From: Acidobacteriota bacterium
GTDB lineage: Bacteria; Acidobacteriota; Terriglobia; Terriglobales; Acidobacteriaceae
Assembly: GCA_019510535.1 (NCBI GenBank)
Contig: JAEKKE010000077.1
Span: 1 to 38,067, forward strand
Length of the DNA stretch: 38,067 nucleotides
Direction of reading: 5' to 3'
The notes beneath the pieces are model-generated. The model was not told the DNA's origin, made no database searches, and worked only from the letters and a program-made list of their open reading frames with translations. Below, one piece after another: positions 1 through 7,428 of the stretch. Within the stretch, counting starts at the first letter, position 1. Each line of letters opens with the position of its first letter. The position numbers and the translations under genes are program-made.

Positions 1-198
1 ACGACCCTCGAAGTACGCCAGGGACTCACGCTCGCCGAGTACGCCGCACACGGCGGCGGATTCCCTCTCACGTTGCGCGGCTCAGGATGCCTGGGAGCCA
101 TTGTCCTCAGCGGCCTGACCCAGCCGGAAGACCACGAGATCGTGGTCACCGCGGTAGCGGAGATTCTCGGCGTGACTGTCCCCCGCCTGGAAATATAG
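1..198 (+). CDS. C-terminal fragment of a GlcG/HbpS-like (UPF0303) protein
   Basis: An open frame enters from the left edge and ends at TAG 196-198, giving 65 residues. The fragment has the LAEYAAHGGGFPL and GAIVLSGL pattern followed by a PEDHEIVV segment, which I recognise from the C-terminal half of the UPF0303/GlcG-HbpS family (small alpha/beta proteins, some of them haem-binding). The start and N-terminal half lie outside the window, so function cannot be judged further. A hairpin with a following T-rich stretch lies 45-90 bases downstream, so the gene probably ends its own transcript there and is not part of the ars cluster. Family assignment is from remembered motif similarity. Confidence 0.6.
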   Translation, partial: TTLEVRQGLTLAEYAAHGGGFPLTLRGSGCLGAIVLSGLTQPEDHEIVVTAVAEILGVTVPRLEI

Positions 199-240
199 AC
201 AGCCCATACACTGCATAACGAACCCACACACCGGGTGCCC

Positions 241-290
241 CGGGTCCCGCTTCTGGGACCTGGGAGTTCGCGCAAAGCGCGAATTGTTTT
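241..290. terminator. Tandem hairpins between the UPF0303-like gene and arsR
   Basis: Two stem-loops sit back to back: 241-248 pairs with 255-262 (one wobble), and TTCGCGC 267-273 pairs perfectly with GCGCGAA 277-283 across an AAA loop. TTGTTTT follows on the plus strand. The genes on both sides end here (the left gene at 198 on plus, arsR at 295 on minus), so it fits a shared terminator. The left hairpin also resembles the palindromic intergenic repeats seen near 25800. Confidence 0.55.
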
Positions 291-294
291 GCCT

Positions 295-693
295 TTACTC
301 CGCTGCCCGCGCCGGAACCGGCGCACCTTCCAGCGTGACAAACTTCTGCGGAGAGCAACAGGCCGTCTCCAGTTGCCGCAGATCCGCCTGCATCTTCCTG
401 TCATCTTCCAACGCCCGCAAGGCCGCACTCAGCGCCTTCCGAAGATCCTTCTCCTCAGGCCAGGCGATGCTGTAGTGCACCCACTTACCCTCTTTTCGAG
501 TCGCCACCATGCCCGCACTTCGCAGATACGCCAGATGCCGCGAGATCTTCGGCTGCGGTTCCTTCAGAATCTCCACGAAGTAGCAGACACAGACCTCTCG
601 CCCGTTCAAAAGATTGAGGATGCGCAGGCGCGTCGGGTCAGAAAGCGCGGTAAAGATCTGCGCCAGTTGCTCCGTTCTCCCTTTCGCCGTCAT
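295..693 (-). CDS. arsR: ArsR-family metalloregulator
   Basis: A 132-residue winged-helix repressor of the ArsR/SmtB family, expected to release DNA when it binds trivalent arsenic. It has the typical LSDPTRLRILNLL helix (residues 17-29), the metal-binding Cys35-Val-Cys37 in EVCVCYFVEIL, and the recognition helix QPKISRHLAYLRSAG (residues 47-61). A second cysteine pair (112-113) near the C-terminus could add ligands. Length is normal for the family. The start ATG at 693 follows a TATAAT -10 box on the minus strand (703-708). The gene is divergent from arsM-arsC-aqpS, so it probably controls both directions from the shared spacer. Its role is inferred from family and context. Confidence 0.93.
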   Translation of the reverse strand: MTAKGRTEQLAQIFTALSDPTRLRILNLLNGREVCVCYFVEILKEPQPKISRHLAYLRSAGMVATRKEGKWVHYSIAWPEEKDLRKALSAALRALEDDRKMQADLRQLETACCSPQKFVTLEGAPVPARAAE

Positions 694-702
694 GCAGAAT
701 TC

Positions 703-761
703 ATTATATCCGGCTTGACATATATGTCCCCACCAGATACATCTGCTTAAGCAGATATGTC
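703..761. promoter_or_regulatory. Divergent ars promoter with two palindromic operator candidates
   Basis: The 78-base arsR/arsM spacer holds two perfect palindromes: GACATATATGTC at 717-728 and ATCTGCTTAAGCAGAT at 741-756. On the minus strand a TATAAT lies at 703-708 with GGGACA 16 bases upstream (725-730), suited to arsR. On the plus strand TTGACA at 715-720 is followed 17 bases later by a weak -10 (TACATC, 738-743), suited to arsM. The first palindrome overlaps both -35 boxes and the second lies at the expected start of the arsM transcript. Binding by ArsR at either site would therefore block both promoters. Operator assignment is inference. Confidence 0.6.
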
Positions 762-771
762 AGGAGGCTCT

Positions 772-1584
772 ATGGATACTACCTCTGCCGTGAAGGACAA
801 GTACGGCGCTCTTGCGGTCGCCGTCAAGCAAAACGAACCTGCGTGCTGCGACCCGCTGATGCAGTGCTGTGACCCCATCACCCGCAATCTGTACACGGCA
901 GACCAGCACGGCGTTCTGCCCGAGAAAGCGGTGTTGGCCTCACTTGGTTGCGGGAATCCCACGGCACTGATCGATATCAAGCCGGGTGAGACCGTCCTGG
1001 ACCTCGGGTCCGGCGGAGGCATCGATGTATTGCTCTCAGCGCAACGCGTCGGCCCTACCGGCAAAGCCTACGGCCTCGACATGACCGACGAGATGCTGGA
1101 GCTCGCGCGCGAGAACCAGCAGAAGGCAGGCGTCACCAATGTCGAGTTTTTGAAGGGCAACATCGAAGCGATTCCCCTTTCGGATGCGAGCGCAGACGTC
1201 ATCATCTCCAACTGCGTGATTAATCTCTCCAGCGATAAGGACCGGGTATTACGCGAGGCCTTCCGCGTTCTCAAACCCGGGGGTCGTTTTGCTGTCAGCG
1301 ACGTTGTTGTCCGTGGACACGTCCCGGACGAGATCCGGCAGAGCATGCTGCTCTGGGTCGGCTGCATCGCCGGAGCTCTGGAAGAGCAGGAGTATCGCGG
1401 GAAGCTAGCCGCCGCAGGCTTCAGCAGCATCGACCTCGAAATCACACGCGTCTATCGCATCGAAGACGCTCGCCACTTCCTCACCGAAGCCGGTGTCGAT
1501 GTGGACTCCATCGCCTCGCAGGTGGAAGACAAATTTGTCAGCGCCTTCGTGCGTGCCACCAAACCAACGGAAGCTCGCCCATGA
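772..1584 (+). CDS. arsM: Arsenite S-adenosylmethionine methyltransferase
   Basis: Class I SAM-dependent methyltransferase that methylates trivalent arsenic. The SAM-binding motif VLDLGSGGGID spans residues 75-85 and GLDMTDEML follows at 101-109. The three cysteines characteristic of ArsM are Cys60 (SLGCGNP), Cys148 (SNCVINL) and Cys198 (WVGCIAG); two N-terminal CC pairs (25-26, 32-33) are extra. The ATG at 772 was chosen (270 residues) because AGGAGG at 762-767 lies just before it. An in-frame ATG at 757 overlaps the operator palindrome and lacks a ribosome site. The gene leads a translationally coupled trio with arsC and aqpS. Methylation instead of a pump suggests detoxification by volatile or methylated products (inference). 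Confidence 0.93.
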   Translation: MDTTSAVKDKYGALAVAVKQNEPACCDPLMQCCDPITRNLYTADQHGVLPEKAVLASLGCGNPTALIDIKPGETVLDLGSGGGIDVLLSAQRVGPTGKAYGLDMTDEMLELARENQQKAGVTNVEFLKGNIEAIPLSDASADVIISNCVINLSSDKDRVLREAFRVLKPGGRFAVSDVVVRGHVPDEIRQSMLLWVGCIAGALEEQEYRGKLAAAGFSSIDLEITRVYRIEDARHFLTEAGVDVDSIASQVEDKFVSAFVRATKPTEARP

Positions 1585-2045
1585 TCAATGTTCTTTTCCT
1601 GTGCACGGGAAACTCGGCGCGATCCATCCTTGCCGAAGCCTTGTTAAATCACCGTGGAGCCGGTCGTTTCCAGGCCTTCAGCGCCGGCAGCCAGCCAGCC
1701 GGGCTGGTGCGCGAAGGTGCGCTACGCCAGCTCCGGAAGGAAGGCATCGCCACCGAGGGTCTGCGCAGCAAGAGCTGGGACGAGTTCACACAGCCCGGCG
1801 CGCCGCAGATGGACATCATTCTGACCGTTTGCGACAACGCTGCAGCGGAGCCCTGTCCCCTCTGGCCCGGCCATCCCGCAACCGCGCACTGGGGTCTTGC
1901 CGATCCCGCAGCAGTAGAAGGCGGTGAAGAGGCTATTGCGCACGCTTATACGGAAACCTTCGACACGCTCGATCGGCGCATCCACCGTCTGCTCGACCTG
2001 AAGACCATTACGCCTGAAGCTCTATCCGAAGCAGGTTCTTTGTGA
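1581..2045 (+). CDS. arsC: Arsenate reductase, low-molecular-weight phosphatase type
   Basis: A 154-residue ArsC of the thioredoxin-coupled, LMW tyrosine phosphatase-like class that reduces arsenate to arsenite. The P-loop CTGNSARS gives Cys8 and Arg14, and the resolving pair is Cys84 and Cys92 in VCDNAAAEPCPLWPG. Asp108 in the LADPAA segment fits the general acid. It starts in an ATGA overlap with the arsM stop and ends in an overlap with aqpS, so the three are co-translated. Its arsenite product is the substrate of ArsM and the likely cargo of the neighbouring channel. Confidence 0.93.
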   Translation: MINVLFLCTGNSARSILAEALLNHRGAGRFQAFSAGSQPAGLVREGALRQLRKEGIATEGLRSKSWDEFTQPGAPQMDIILTVCDNAAAEPCPLWPGHPATAHWGLADPAAVEGGEEAIAHAYTETFDTLDRRIHRLLDLKTITPEALSEAGSL

Positions 2046-2752
2046 ACACAACTCTCGGCCGCCGCGCCGTTTCAGAATTTCTCAGTACCACTCTTCTGCT
2101 GGCCGTTGTTGTCGGCTCCGGAATCATGGGTCAGAGGCTGGGTGAGGGCAATGAGGCAATAGCACTACTCGCCAACTCGTTGGCTACAGGCGCAGGTCTG
2201 GTTGCCCTGATCCTCACCTTTGGCGATCTCTCGTCTCACATGAATCCAGTCGTGACGATAGCAGCCGTCCTCGACCGCTCACTGCCACGCAGAGACGCTG
2301 CACTCTACGTCCTCGCACAGTCCGCAGGCGCCTGCTGCGGCGTTGTTCTGGCGCATGCCATCTTCGGCCTGCCTCTATTGCAGCATGGAACCCATATCCG
2401 CAGCGGACCTGCATTGCTGCTCTCGGAGTTCGTAGCTACCTTCGGTCTTCTGATGGTCGTGCTCAGCTGCTCTCGTGTGCGTCCGGCAGCAACTCCGTAT
2501 GCCGTCGGTGCGTACATCATCTCCGCATACTGGTTCACCTCATCGACATCCTTTGCCAATCCAGCGGTCACCCTTGCCCGTTGCCTGACCGATACCTTCG
2601 CCGCAATTCGCCCGGCGGACGTTCTTCCCTTCATCGTTGCTCAGATGGTGGGAGCGGTGGCAGCTCTCGGCGTGCAGCAGTGGCTTTTTCAATCGTCTGC
2701 AGCAGTACCTGCCGCCACTCCTCAGGAAGAACTCACAGTTTCAAACACATAG
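2042..2752 (+). CDS. aqpS: AqpS-like aquaglyceroporin, probable arsenite channel
   Basis: Major intrinsic protein of 236 residues with about six hydrophobic segments and the two half-helix motifs: NPV at 68-70 (SHMNPVVT) and NPA at 173-175 (FANPAVTLAR). The residue after the second NPA is Val rather than the usual Arg of the selectivity filter. From memory, this is a trait of the arsenic-linked AqpS channels described in Sinorhizobium. The GTG start at 2042 overlaps the arsC stop (GTGA). Position at the end of an arsM-arsC operon, with no arsB or acr3 nearby, suggests it lets arsenite leave down its gradient after arsenate reduction. Substrate is inferred from context. Confidence 0.85.
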   Translation: MNTTLGRRAVSEFLSTTLLLAVVVGSGIMGQRLGEGNEAIALLANSLATGAGLVALILTFGDLSSHMNPVVTIAAVLDRSLPRRDAALYVLAQSAGACCGVVLAHAIFGLPLLQHGTHIRSGPALLLSEFVATFGLLMVVLSCSRVRPAATPYAVGAYIISAYWFTSSTSFANPAVTLARCLTDTFAAIRPADVLPFIVAQMVGAVAALGVQQWLFQSSAAVPAATPQEELTVSNT

Positions 2753-2870
2753 TCAACAATTAATCGCTATCTCCTTTCCGGATCGCAACCTCTGCCCAGC
2801 TTTCGTGTCATCTTCAGGATGCCGCTGTTCTCCTGGCGGTATTCGGCAACACACGACAGAGGTGACACCG

Positions 2871-4487
2871 ATGCGACCGATGCTTTGGGCTGCTGTTCTG
2901 GCAACAGCGGTGACGATCTCCGTTGGGCAGGAGCCCTCCGGTACCAACACGCAATCCACTCAGGAACAGACTCCATCCACGCAACAAACGGCGCCCCAGC
3001 CTTCTGCCGCTGGACAGTCGCCGTCTTCGCAGCAAGCTCCGGTCACCGCCCAGCAGCAGAACGGCGCTTACACGATTCAGCGCAATGCGCGTCTGGTGAT
3101 CCTTGATGCCGTCGTCGTCGATAGCAAGGGCAATCCTATTCCAGACCTCAAGAAGGAAGACTTTTCTGTCTCCGAGATGGGCGAACCGCAGACGGTCCTG
3201 AACTTCGAGCAGGCAGGCGCGACCATTCCGCCGCCTTCCGTCACCATTAACTCGACCGGTGAGCTTGATAAGCTGACGCCGCGCGCGCCTGTGAACATCA
3301 TCGTTCTCGACGAGTTCAATACGCGCTTCGAAGACATGGCCTTCGCGCGCTACTCGCTGAAGAAGTTCCTTGAGAAGCAGCCGGACAAGCTCGAGGTTCC
3401 GACCATGCTGCTCGCCGTGGACCTGCAGCACTTCACCGTATTGAAGGACTACACCCAGGACAAGCAGGCTATCCTGCAGTCCCTGGACAAACACTTCGTC
3501 GCGTATCCATGGCAGACACACAACTATTCCTGGATCGGCGAACGTTACGCTACCGCCTTCATCACCCTGCGCCGCGTCGCGCAAGCCACCACCGGTCACT
3601 TCGGCCACAAGAATATGATCTGGGTCGGTCGTGGCTTCCCGCCCTTCAACTTCGTCAATGCCCCGGTCGATCAGCAGCACCGCGTGGATAATGCAATACA
3701 AGACGCGGTCAACACACTGCGCGATGCGCGGATCACGCTCTACACCATCGATCCCGCAGGTGTGATGGTAGATCCCGGCAAGTATGGCAACGCCGCTGCG
3801 TTCAACGATCCGTTGGGCGGCAATTACCAGTTCTCCGCTCTGGCAAAGGCAACCGGTGGGGCGGCGCTCTATGGCCGCAATGATGTCGACACCGAGATTG
3901 GTACCGCCATCAAAGACGGCGCCGCCTTCTATACCCTCACCTACCGGCCGACCGACACCTCGCGTGACATGCAGAAGTTCCGCAAGATCGTGGTCACCGT
4001 GAACCATCCAGGAGCAAAGGTCCTTACCCGCGAAGGCTACTATCTCTCCTACGGTCCGGGTCGCGTGGATCCTACGAATCCCTCCCGGCGACTGCTCTCG
4101 GACCTGGTAGCCGCAGAAAACAGCCAGATGGTCTACGACGGCATCCCTGTGGCGCTGGAAAAAGATTCGACCGAGACCAACACTTACCTGCTACACGTGG
4201 ATGCACGCGGTGTCGCCTGGAGCTATGCCACCGACACAGAGCCGCGGCACGCGGAACTCATCCTGATGTGTACGCAGTTCGACAAGAAAGGCAAAGAGAT
4301 CGACCGTGACGCTCGTAGCATGAAGATCTCAGCCGGAAGCGATGTTCCACCCACCGGTCCTCTGGTGCGCCCGCTCAATCTGCGTTACCACATGAAACGC
4401 AACGACAAAGCTGTGCGCGTCCGCTTCACACTGCGCATGGCCGCGACAGGGCGCATTGGAACCGCTGACGCGGAACTGAATAATTGA
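2871..4487 (+). CDS. Exported VWFA-related acidobacterial protein
   Basis: 538 residues. An N-terminal signal-like segment (MLWAAVLATAVTISVG) is followed by a Gln/Ser/Pro-rich linker to about residue 65. Next is an Ig-like opening strand pattern (VVVDSKGNPIPDLKKEDFSVSE, about residues 81-102) and a von Willebrand A-like fold starting VNIIVLDEFN at 141. This arrangement matches the VWFA-related family expanded in Acidobacteria (TIGR03436, from memory). The metal-site DxSxS is replaced by DEFNT, so metal binding is doubtful. Start: AGAGGTG at 2858-2864 precedes the ATG at 2871; upstream in-frame starts overlap aqpS. Function is unknown; probably extracytoplasmic protein-protein interaction. The gene is convergent with the M1 peptidase. 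Confidence 0.85.
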   Translation: MRPMLWAAVLATAVTISVGQEPSGTNTQSTQEQTPSTQQTAPQPSAAGQSPSSQQAPVTAQQQNGAYTIQRNARLVILDAVVVDSKGNPIPDLKKEDFSVSEMGEPQTVLNFEQAGATIPPPSVTINSTGELDKLTPRAPVNIIVLDEFNTRFEDMAFARYSLKKFLEKQPDKLEVPTMLLAVDLQHFTVLKDYTQDKQAILQSLDKHFVAYPWQTHNYSWIGERYATAFITLRRVAQATTGHFGHKNMIWVGRGFPPFNFVNAPVDQQHRVDNAIQDAVNTLRDARITLYTIDPAGVMVDPGKYGNAAAFNDPLGGNYQFSALAKATGGAALYGRNDVDTEIGTAIKDGAAFYTLTYRPTDTSRDMQKFRKIVVTVNHPGAKVLTREGYYLSYGPGRVDPTNPSRRLLSDLVAAENSQMVYDGIPVALEKDSTETNTYLLHVDARGVAWSYATDTEPRHAELILMCTQFDKKGKEIDRDARSMKISAGSDVPPTGPLVRPLNLRYHMKRNDKAVRVRFTLRMAATGRIGTADAELNN

Positions 4488-4500
4488 ATGATGGAATAAA

Positions 4501-4570
4501 TGAATAAGTGAATGACTGAGTCGTTGAAGCGAGACTGCATTCTTCAATGATTCAATCATTCACTTATTCA
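4501..4570. terminator. Long AT-rich hairpin between convergent genes
   Basis: Left arm 4501-4529 pairs with right arm 4542-4570 around a 12-base loop: 26 Watson-Crick pairs, two G-U pairs and one mismatch across 29 positions. The right arm reaches the stop codon of the M1 peptidase (4568-4570), and the left arm begins 14 bases after the VWFA stop. It is AT-rich against a GC-rich background and is built from repeating GAATGA/GAATAA-like units. It is placed to terminate both convergent transcripts but lacks a classical U-tract. Confidence 0.6.
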
Positions 4571-7123
4571 ATTCGCTTCCAGCCACCGCGACAACTCACC
4601 CTGCTGACTCTTGCGTAGCGCAATGCACGCGTCGATCGACTCCAGCGATTTCTTCAGCGTGCGCTCGGAGGCATCGACCTTATGTTCGGCGAAGAAATGT
4701 TCCACCTGGGTTCGCTCATCCTGGGTGCAGAAGCTACCGACGGCGGAGACGATGCGTGCACCGGAGCTCTCTGTCAGCGTCGCCTGTACTTGCTTCCAGT
4801 TCTCCTGAATGAAAGCCCACGTCTGCGCATGCGTCTCGGGACGCGAGAGCAGAATCGCCAATAGCACCCAGCTATCCTGCGTCCGCACCTCGCCGGAGAT
4901 GGCGTACTTCAGGGTCGCCTCGACCAGCGCAGGATTGGTAAAGCGAGCCAGCGTGTGCAGAAAGTCGGTCTTCAGTCCTGGATCTCTCACGACCTGCGAG
5001 GCCTTCCGTATCTTTTCGTAGAGCGATGGATCTCCGTTACGCGCCGCGATGGCCAGGGCGGTACCGGTCATCGCCGGATCGATGGAGAGCTTGCCACGGA
5101 AGAGCTGATTCATGAACCCGCTCGCCTCGGCGATGATCGCTTTGTCACCTGCAAAGCCCAGCAGACCAAAGAGCGTAGCCCGCAGGCCCTGTTTCTCAAA
5201 GCTGTCGTGCTTCGATGGCTTGCCCAACGCGTCGTAGACAGGACGGTACTGCATACAGATCCAGGCCTGCAGCCGCGCACGATCCTCTTCGGACGCGATG
5301 CGAGCATCCACACCCAAAAGGCCGCCGGCTGCCGTCTCCAGAACCGCAGCACTATCGTCTTTCTTCACCATGCGCAGCAGGTTCAGGTAATCACTCACCT
5401 GGATCAGCCCTGCCCGCATCAAAGCCTCGCGTTCCCCCAGAAACAACATCCGCTCTGCCGGAGAGAAGCGTGTCTCCAGCAACTGCAGAATGGTGCTGTA
5501 CTGATGCTGCGAATAGGTCGCGCGATAGTAGCCGGTAGCTCCGGCGTTTGCGAAGAAGAACGGCTCCGGGATCGTCGTACTCGCTCCCCCTGGCTCCATC
5601 GCACGGCAGAGATCGGCGGCGACACCTTTGAGGCACGTCGGTGCGTCCCAAGCCTGCGTCTGCTCAGCCTCCGACGCACGCATCGTCAGCGGTGAGAGAT
5701 AGAAGCGGCTCTGCGCTGCGTCCATCGCCTTGTCGGTAAAATGCAGCAGCGGAACGCCAGGCTGATTGACGAAGCTCTCCATGATGCGATCAACCGGCTG
5801 GTGACTCACCTCAGTCTGTGCTGTCCAGAAATCTTCCGCAGTGGCATTGGCATAGAGATGAGCGGCGAGATAGTTGTGAACTCCCTGACGAAACACCTCA
5901 GGGCCGATGTAGTGCTCCACCATGGCAAGCACAGCGCCCGCTTTGCCATAGGCGATGCCATCGAACATCTCGTTGATCTCATCAGGAGTATTCGCCGTAG
6001 CCCGGATGGGCCGTGTCGCAGAGTCTGAATCGTAGTTGAGCGTTTCGTTCAGCTCCGCCGCGCGCTCCTGCTGCATGTTCCACTCCGGATGCCATGCCGC
6101 CAGCGGCTTCTTCTCCATCCAGGTGGCGAAGCCTTCGTTGAGCCACAGGTTGTCCCACCACTGCATGGTTACCATGTCGCCGAACCACTGATGCGCCATC
6201 TCGTGTGCAACCACCTCGGCGACATTCTTCTTCGCCGGCACAGAACCGTTCTTCGAGTCCACCAGAAGGTCGGTCTCACGGTAGGTGATGCAGCCGAAAT
6301 TCTCCATGGCGCCTGCCTCGAAGTCTGGCAGCGCGATCATGTCGAGCTTTGGCATCGGATACGGAATACCGAAGTACTGATTGTAGTAATGCAGGATGTA
6401 CTGAGCCGCATCCACCGCATACTTGGTGTACTTCACCTTGTCAGGCGTGGAGCAGGCGCGGATGGGCACACCATCTGCCTTTCCGGTCGAGCATGCAAAC
6501 TCGCCAACCAGAAACGCCACCAGGTACGTGGACATCCTGGGCGTCGTAGCAAACTTCACACGATGTTTCTCGCTGCCGAACGGCGTATCGCTGACCATCT
6601 GCGTATTCGAGATCGCGGTATCACCCTCGTCGAGCACCAACTCGATATCGAAAGTCGCTTTCATCGCCGGCTCATCGAAGCTGGGAAACGCACGCCGGGC
6701 ATCGGTCGGCTCGAACTGGGTTACGCCGTAGCCGCGCTGCTGCGTCTTCGAAAGATAAAACCCACGAAGCTTATCGTTGAGGATACCCGTATAGCGGATC
6801 TGCAACGTAACCGGCCCCGCGGGCAGCGCATGCTCGAAGGTAAACGTCGCCTGTTCTTTCGCATCGTCCAGAGACACGCCGGCAACCTGCCCGGCGGCGC
6901 GTACGGAGGTAAATGTGATCTCCGCAGCATTCAGCGTGATCTCTGTCGCGGGAGCATCCAGCGTGAGATCGATGCTCTCCTCACCCGCAAAGGTCGCTGC
7001 CTTCAGGTCAGGCGTAATGGTCAACGCGTAATGCGTTGGACGGGCATTCGACGGGAGACGCTGAGCCTGTGCAGAGGTGATGAGAGAAAGTGCTGCAACA
7101 AAGAGGGAAAGCCAAAATCGCAT
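4568..7123 (-). CDS. Exported M1 family aminopeptidase
   Basis: 851 residues, full length for a PepN/ERAP-like aminopeptidase that removes N-terminal residues from peptides. It has a signal peptide MRFWLSLFVAALSLITSAQA (cut near residue 20), the substrate-recognition GAMEN at 271-275, the zinc motif HEMAH at 307-311 and the third ligand Glu330 in LWLNEGFATW. The C-terminal helical ERAP1-like half is complete. Export suggests a role in periplasmic or extracellular peptide use. The only Met at the N-terminus leads directly into the signal peptide, supporting the start. It converges with the VWFA gene across the hairpin at 4501-4570. Confidence 0.93.
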   Translation of the reverse strand: MRFWLSLFVAALSLITSAQAQRLPSNARPTHYALTITPDLKAATFAGEESIDLTLDAPATEITLNAAEITFTSVRAAGQVAGVSLDDAKEQATFTFEHALPAGPVTLQIRYTGILNDKLRGFYLSKTQQRGYGVTQFEPTDARRAFPSFDEPAMKATFDIELVLDEGDTAISNTQMVSDTPFGSEKHRVKFATTPRMSTYLVAFLVGEFACSTGKADGVPIRACSTPDKVKYTKYAVDAAQYILHYYNQYFGIPYPMPKLDMIALPDFEAGAMENFGCITYRETDLLVDSKNGSVPAKKNVAEVVAHEMAHQWFGDMVTMQWWDNLWLNEGFATWMEKKPLAAWHPEWNMQQERAAELNETLNYDSDSATRPIRATANTPDEINEMFDGIAYGKAGAVLAMVEHYIGPEVFRQGVHNYLAAHLYANATAEDFWTAQTEVSHQPVDRIMESFVNQPGVPLLHFTDKAMDAAQSRFYLSPLTMRASEAEQTQAWDAPTCLKGVAADLCRAMEPGGASTTIPEPFFFANAGATGYYRATYSQHQYSTILQLLETRFSPAERMLFLGEREALMRAGLIQVSDYLNLLRMVKKDDSAAVLETAAGGLLGVDARIASEEDRARLQAWICMQYRPVYDALGKPSKHDSFEKQGLRATLFGLLGFAGDKAIIAEASGFMNQLFRGKLSIDPAMTGTALAIAARNGDPSLYEKIRKASQVVRDPGLKTDFLHTLARFTNPALVEATLKYAISGEVRTQDSWVLLAILLSRPETHAQTWAFIQENWKQVQATLTESSGARIVSAVGSFCTQDERTQVEHFFAEHKVDASERTLKKSLESIDACIALRKSQQGELSRWLEAN

Positions 7124-7210
7124 CTGTTAAATGAGTTGACGATACTAAAGATCGGCAGGTTTCGCTCGATCTATTAGTCTGGTGGCGAATTTTCAGTATT
7201 TTGGGTAGAG

Positions 7211-7362
7211 AAGCAGATCCCTTCGGGATGACAAACAAAGTGCTTCGGACGATTCGGTGGCGAAGCATCAGGAGTTCGAGCGACCACGATCCTTTTGTCA
7301 TTTCGGAGCCCTCGGGTCCCCGGCCAGCTCGCTGGCTGGGGTGAAGCAAAGCGGAGAAATCC
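7211..7362. repeat. Halves of a dispersed palindromic intergenic repeat (family 2)
   Basis: The 305-base gap 7124-7428 has no gene. Bases 7211-7235 are identical (25 of 25) to 37349-37373, the right half of the element at 37287. Bases 7294-7362 resemble its left half (TTTGTCATTTCG, then AGCGGAGAAATC), here separated by a GC-rich insert. The order of the halves is reversed relative to 37287, so these may be two partial copies. Such GTCATTTCG/GGGATGAC elements are common in acidobacterial intergenic DNA (from memory). Confidence 0.6.
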
Positions 7363-7384
7363 GATGTTCTGCCCGAACTTTAAA

Positions 7385-7416
7385 AGGAAAAAGCGGATCC
7401 CCATCGGGAATCCGCC
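7385..7416 (-). terminator. Terminator of the gnd-zwf-pgl-glk operon
   Basis: On the minus strand, 13 bases after the glk stop, GCGGAT (7110-type stem at 7410-7415) pairs with 7393-7398. An inner GGG/CCC pair extends it around a three-base loop, and TTTTTCCTTTT follows. Hairpin plus U-tract is a good intrinsic terminator for leftward transcription. Confidence 0.7.
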
Positions 7417-7428
7417 ATTCAACCGTTC

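Noticed and set aside
757..774. ATG 757 as the arsM start
   Set aside because: It lies in the operator palindrome without a ribosome site, while ATG 772 has AGGAGG directly before it.
2814..4007. A 397-codon minus-strand open frame opposite the VWFA gene
   Set aside because: Antisense to a clear signal-peptide protein, without motifs or a ribosome site.
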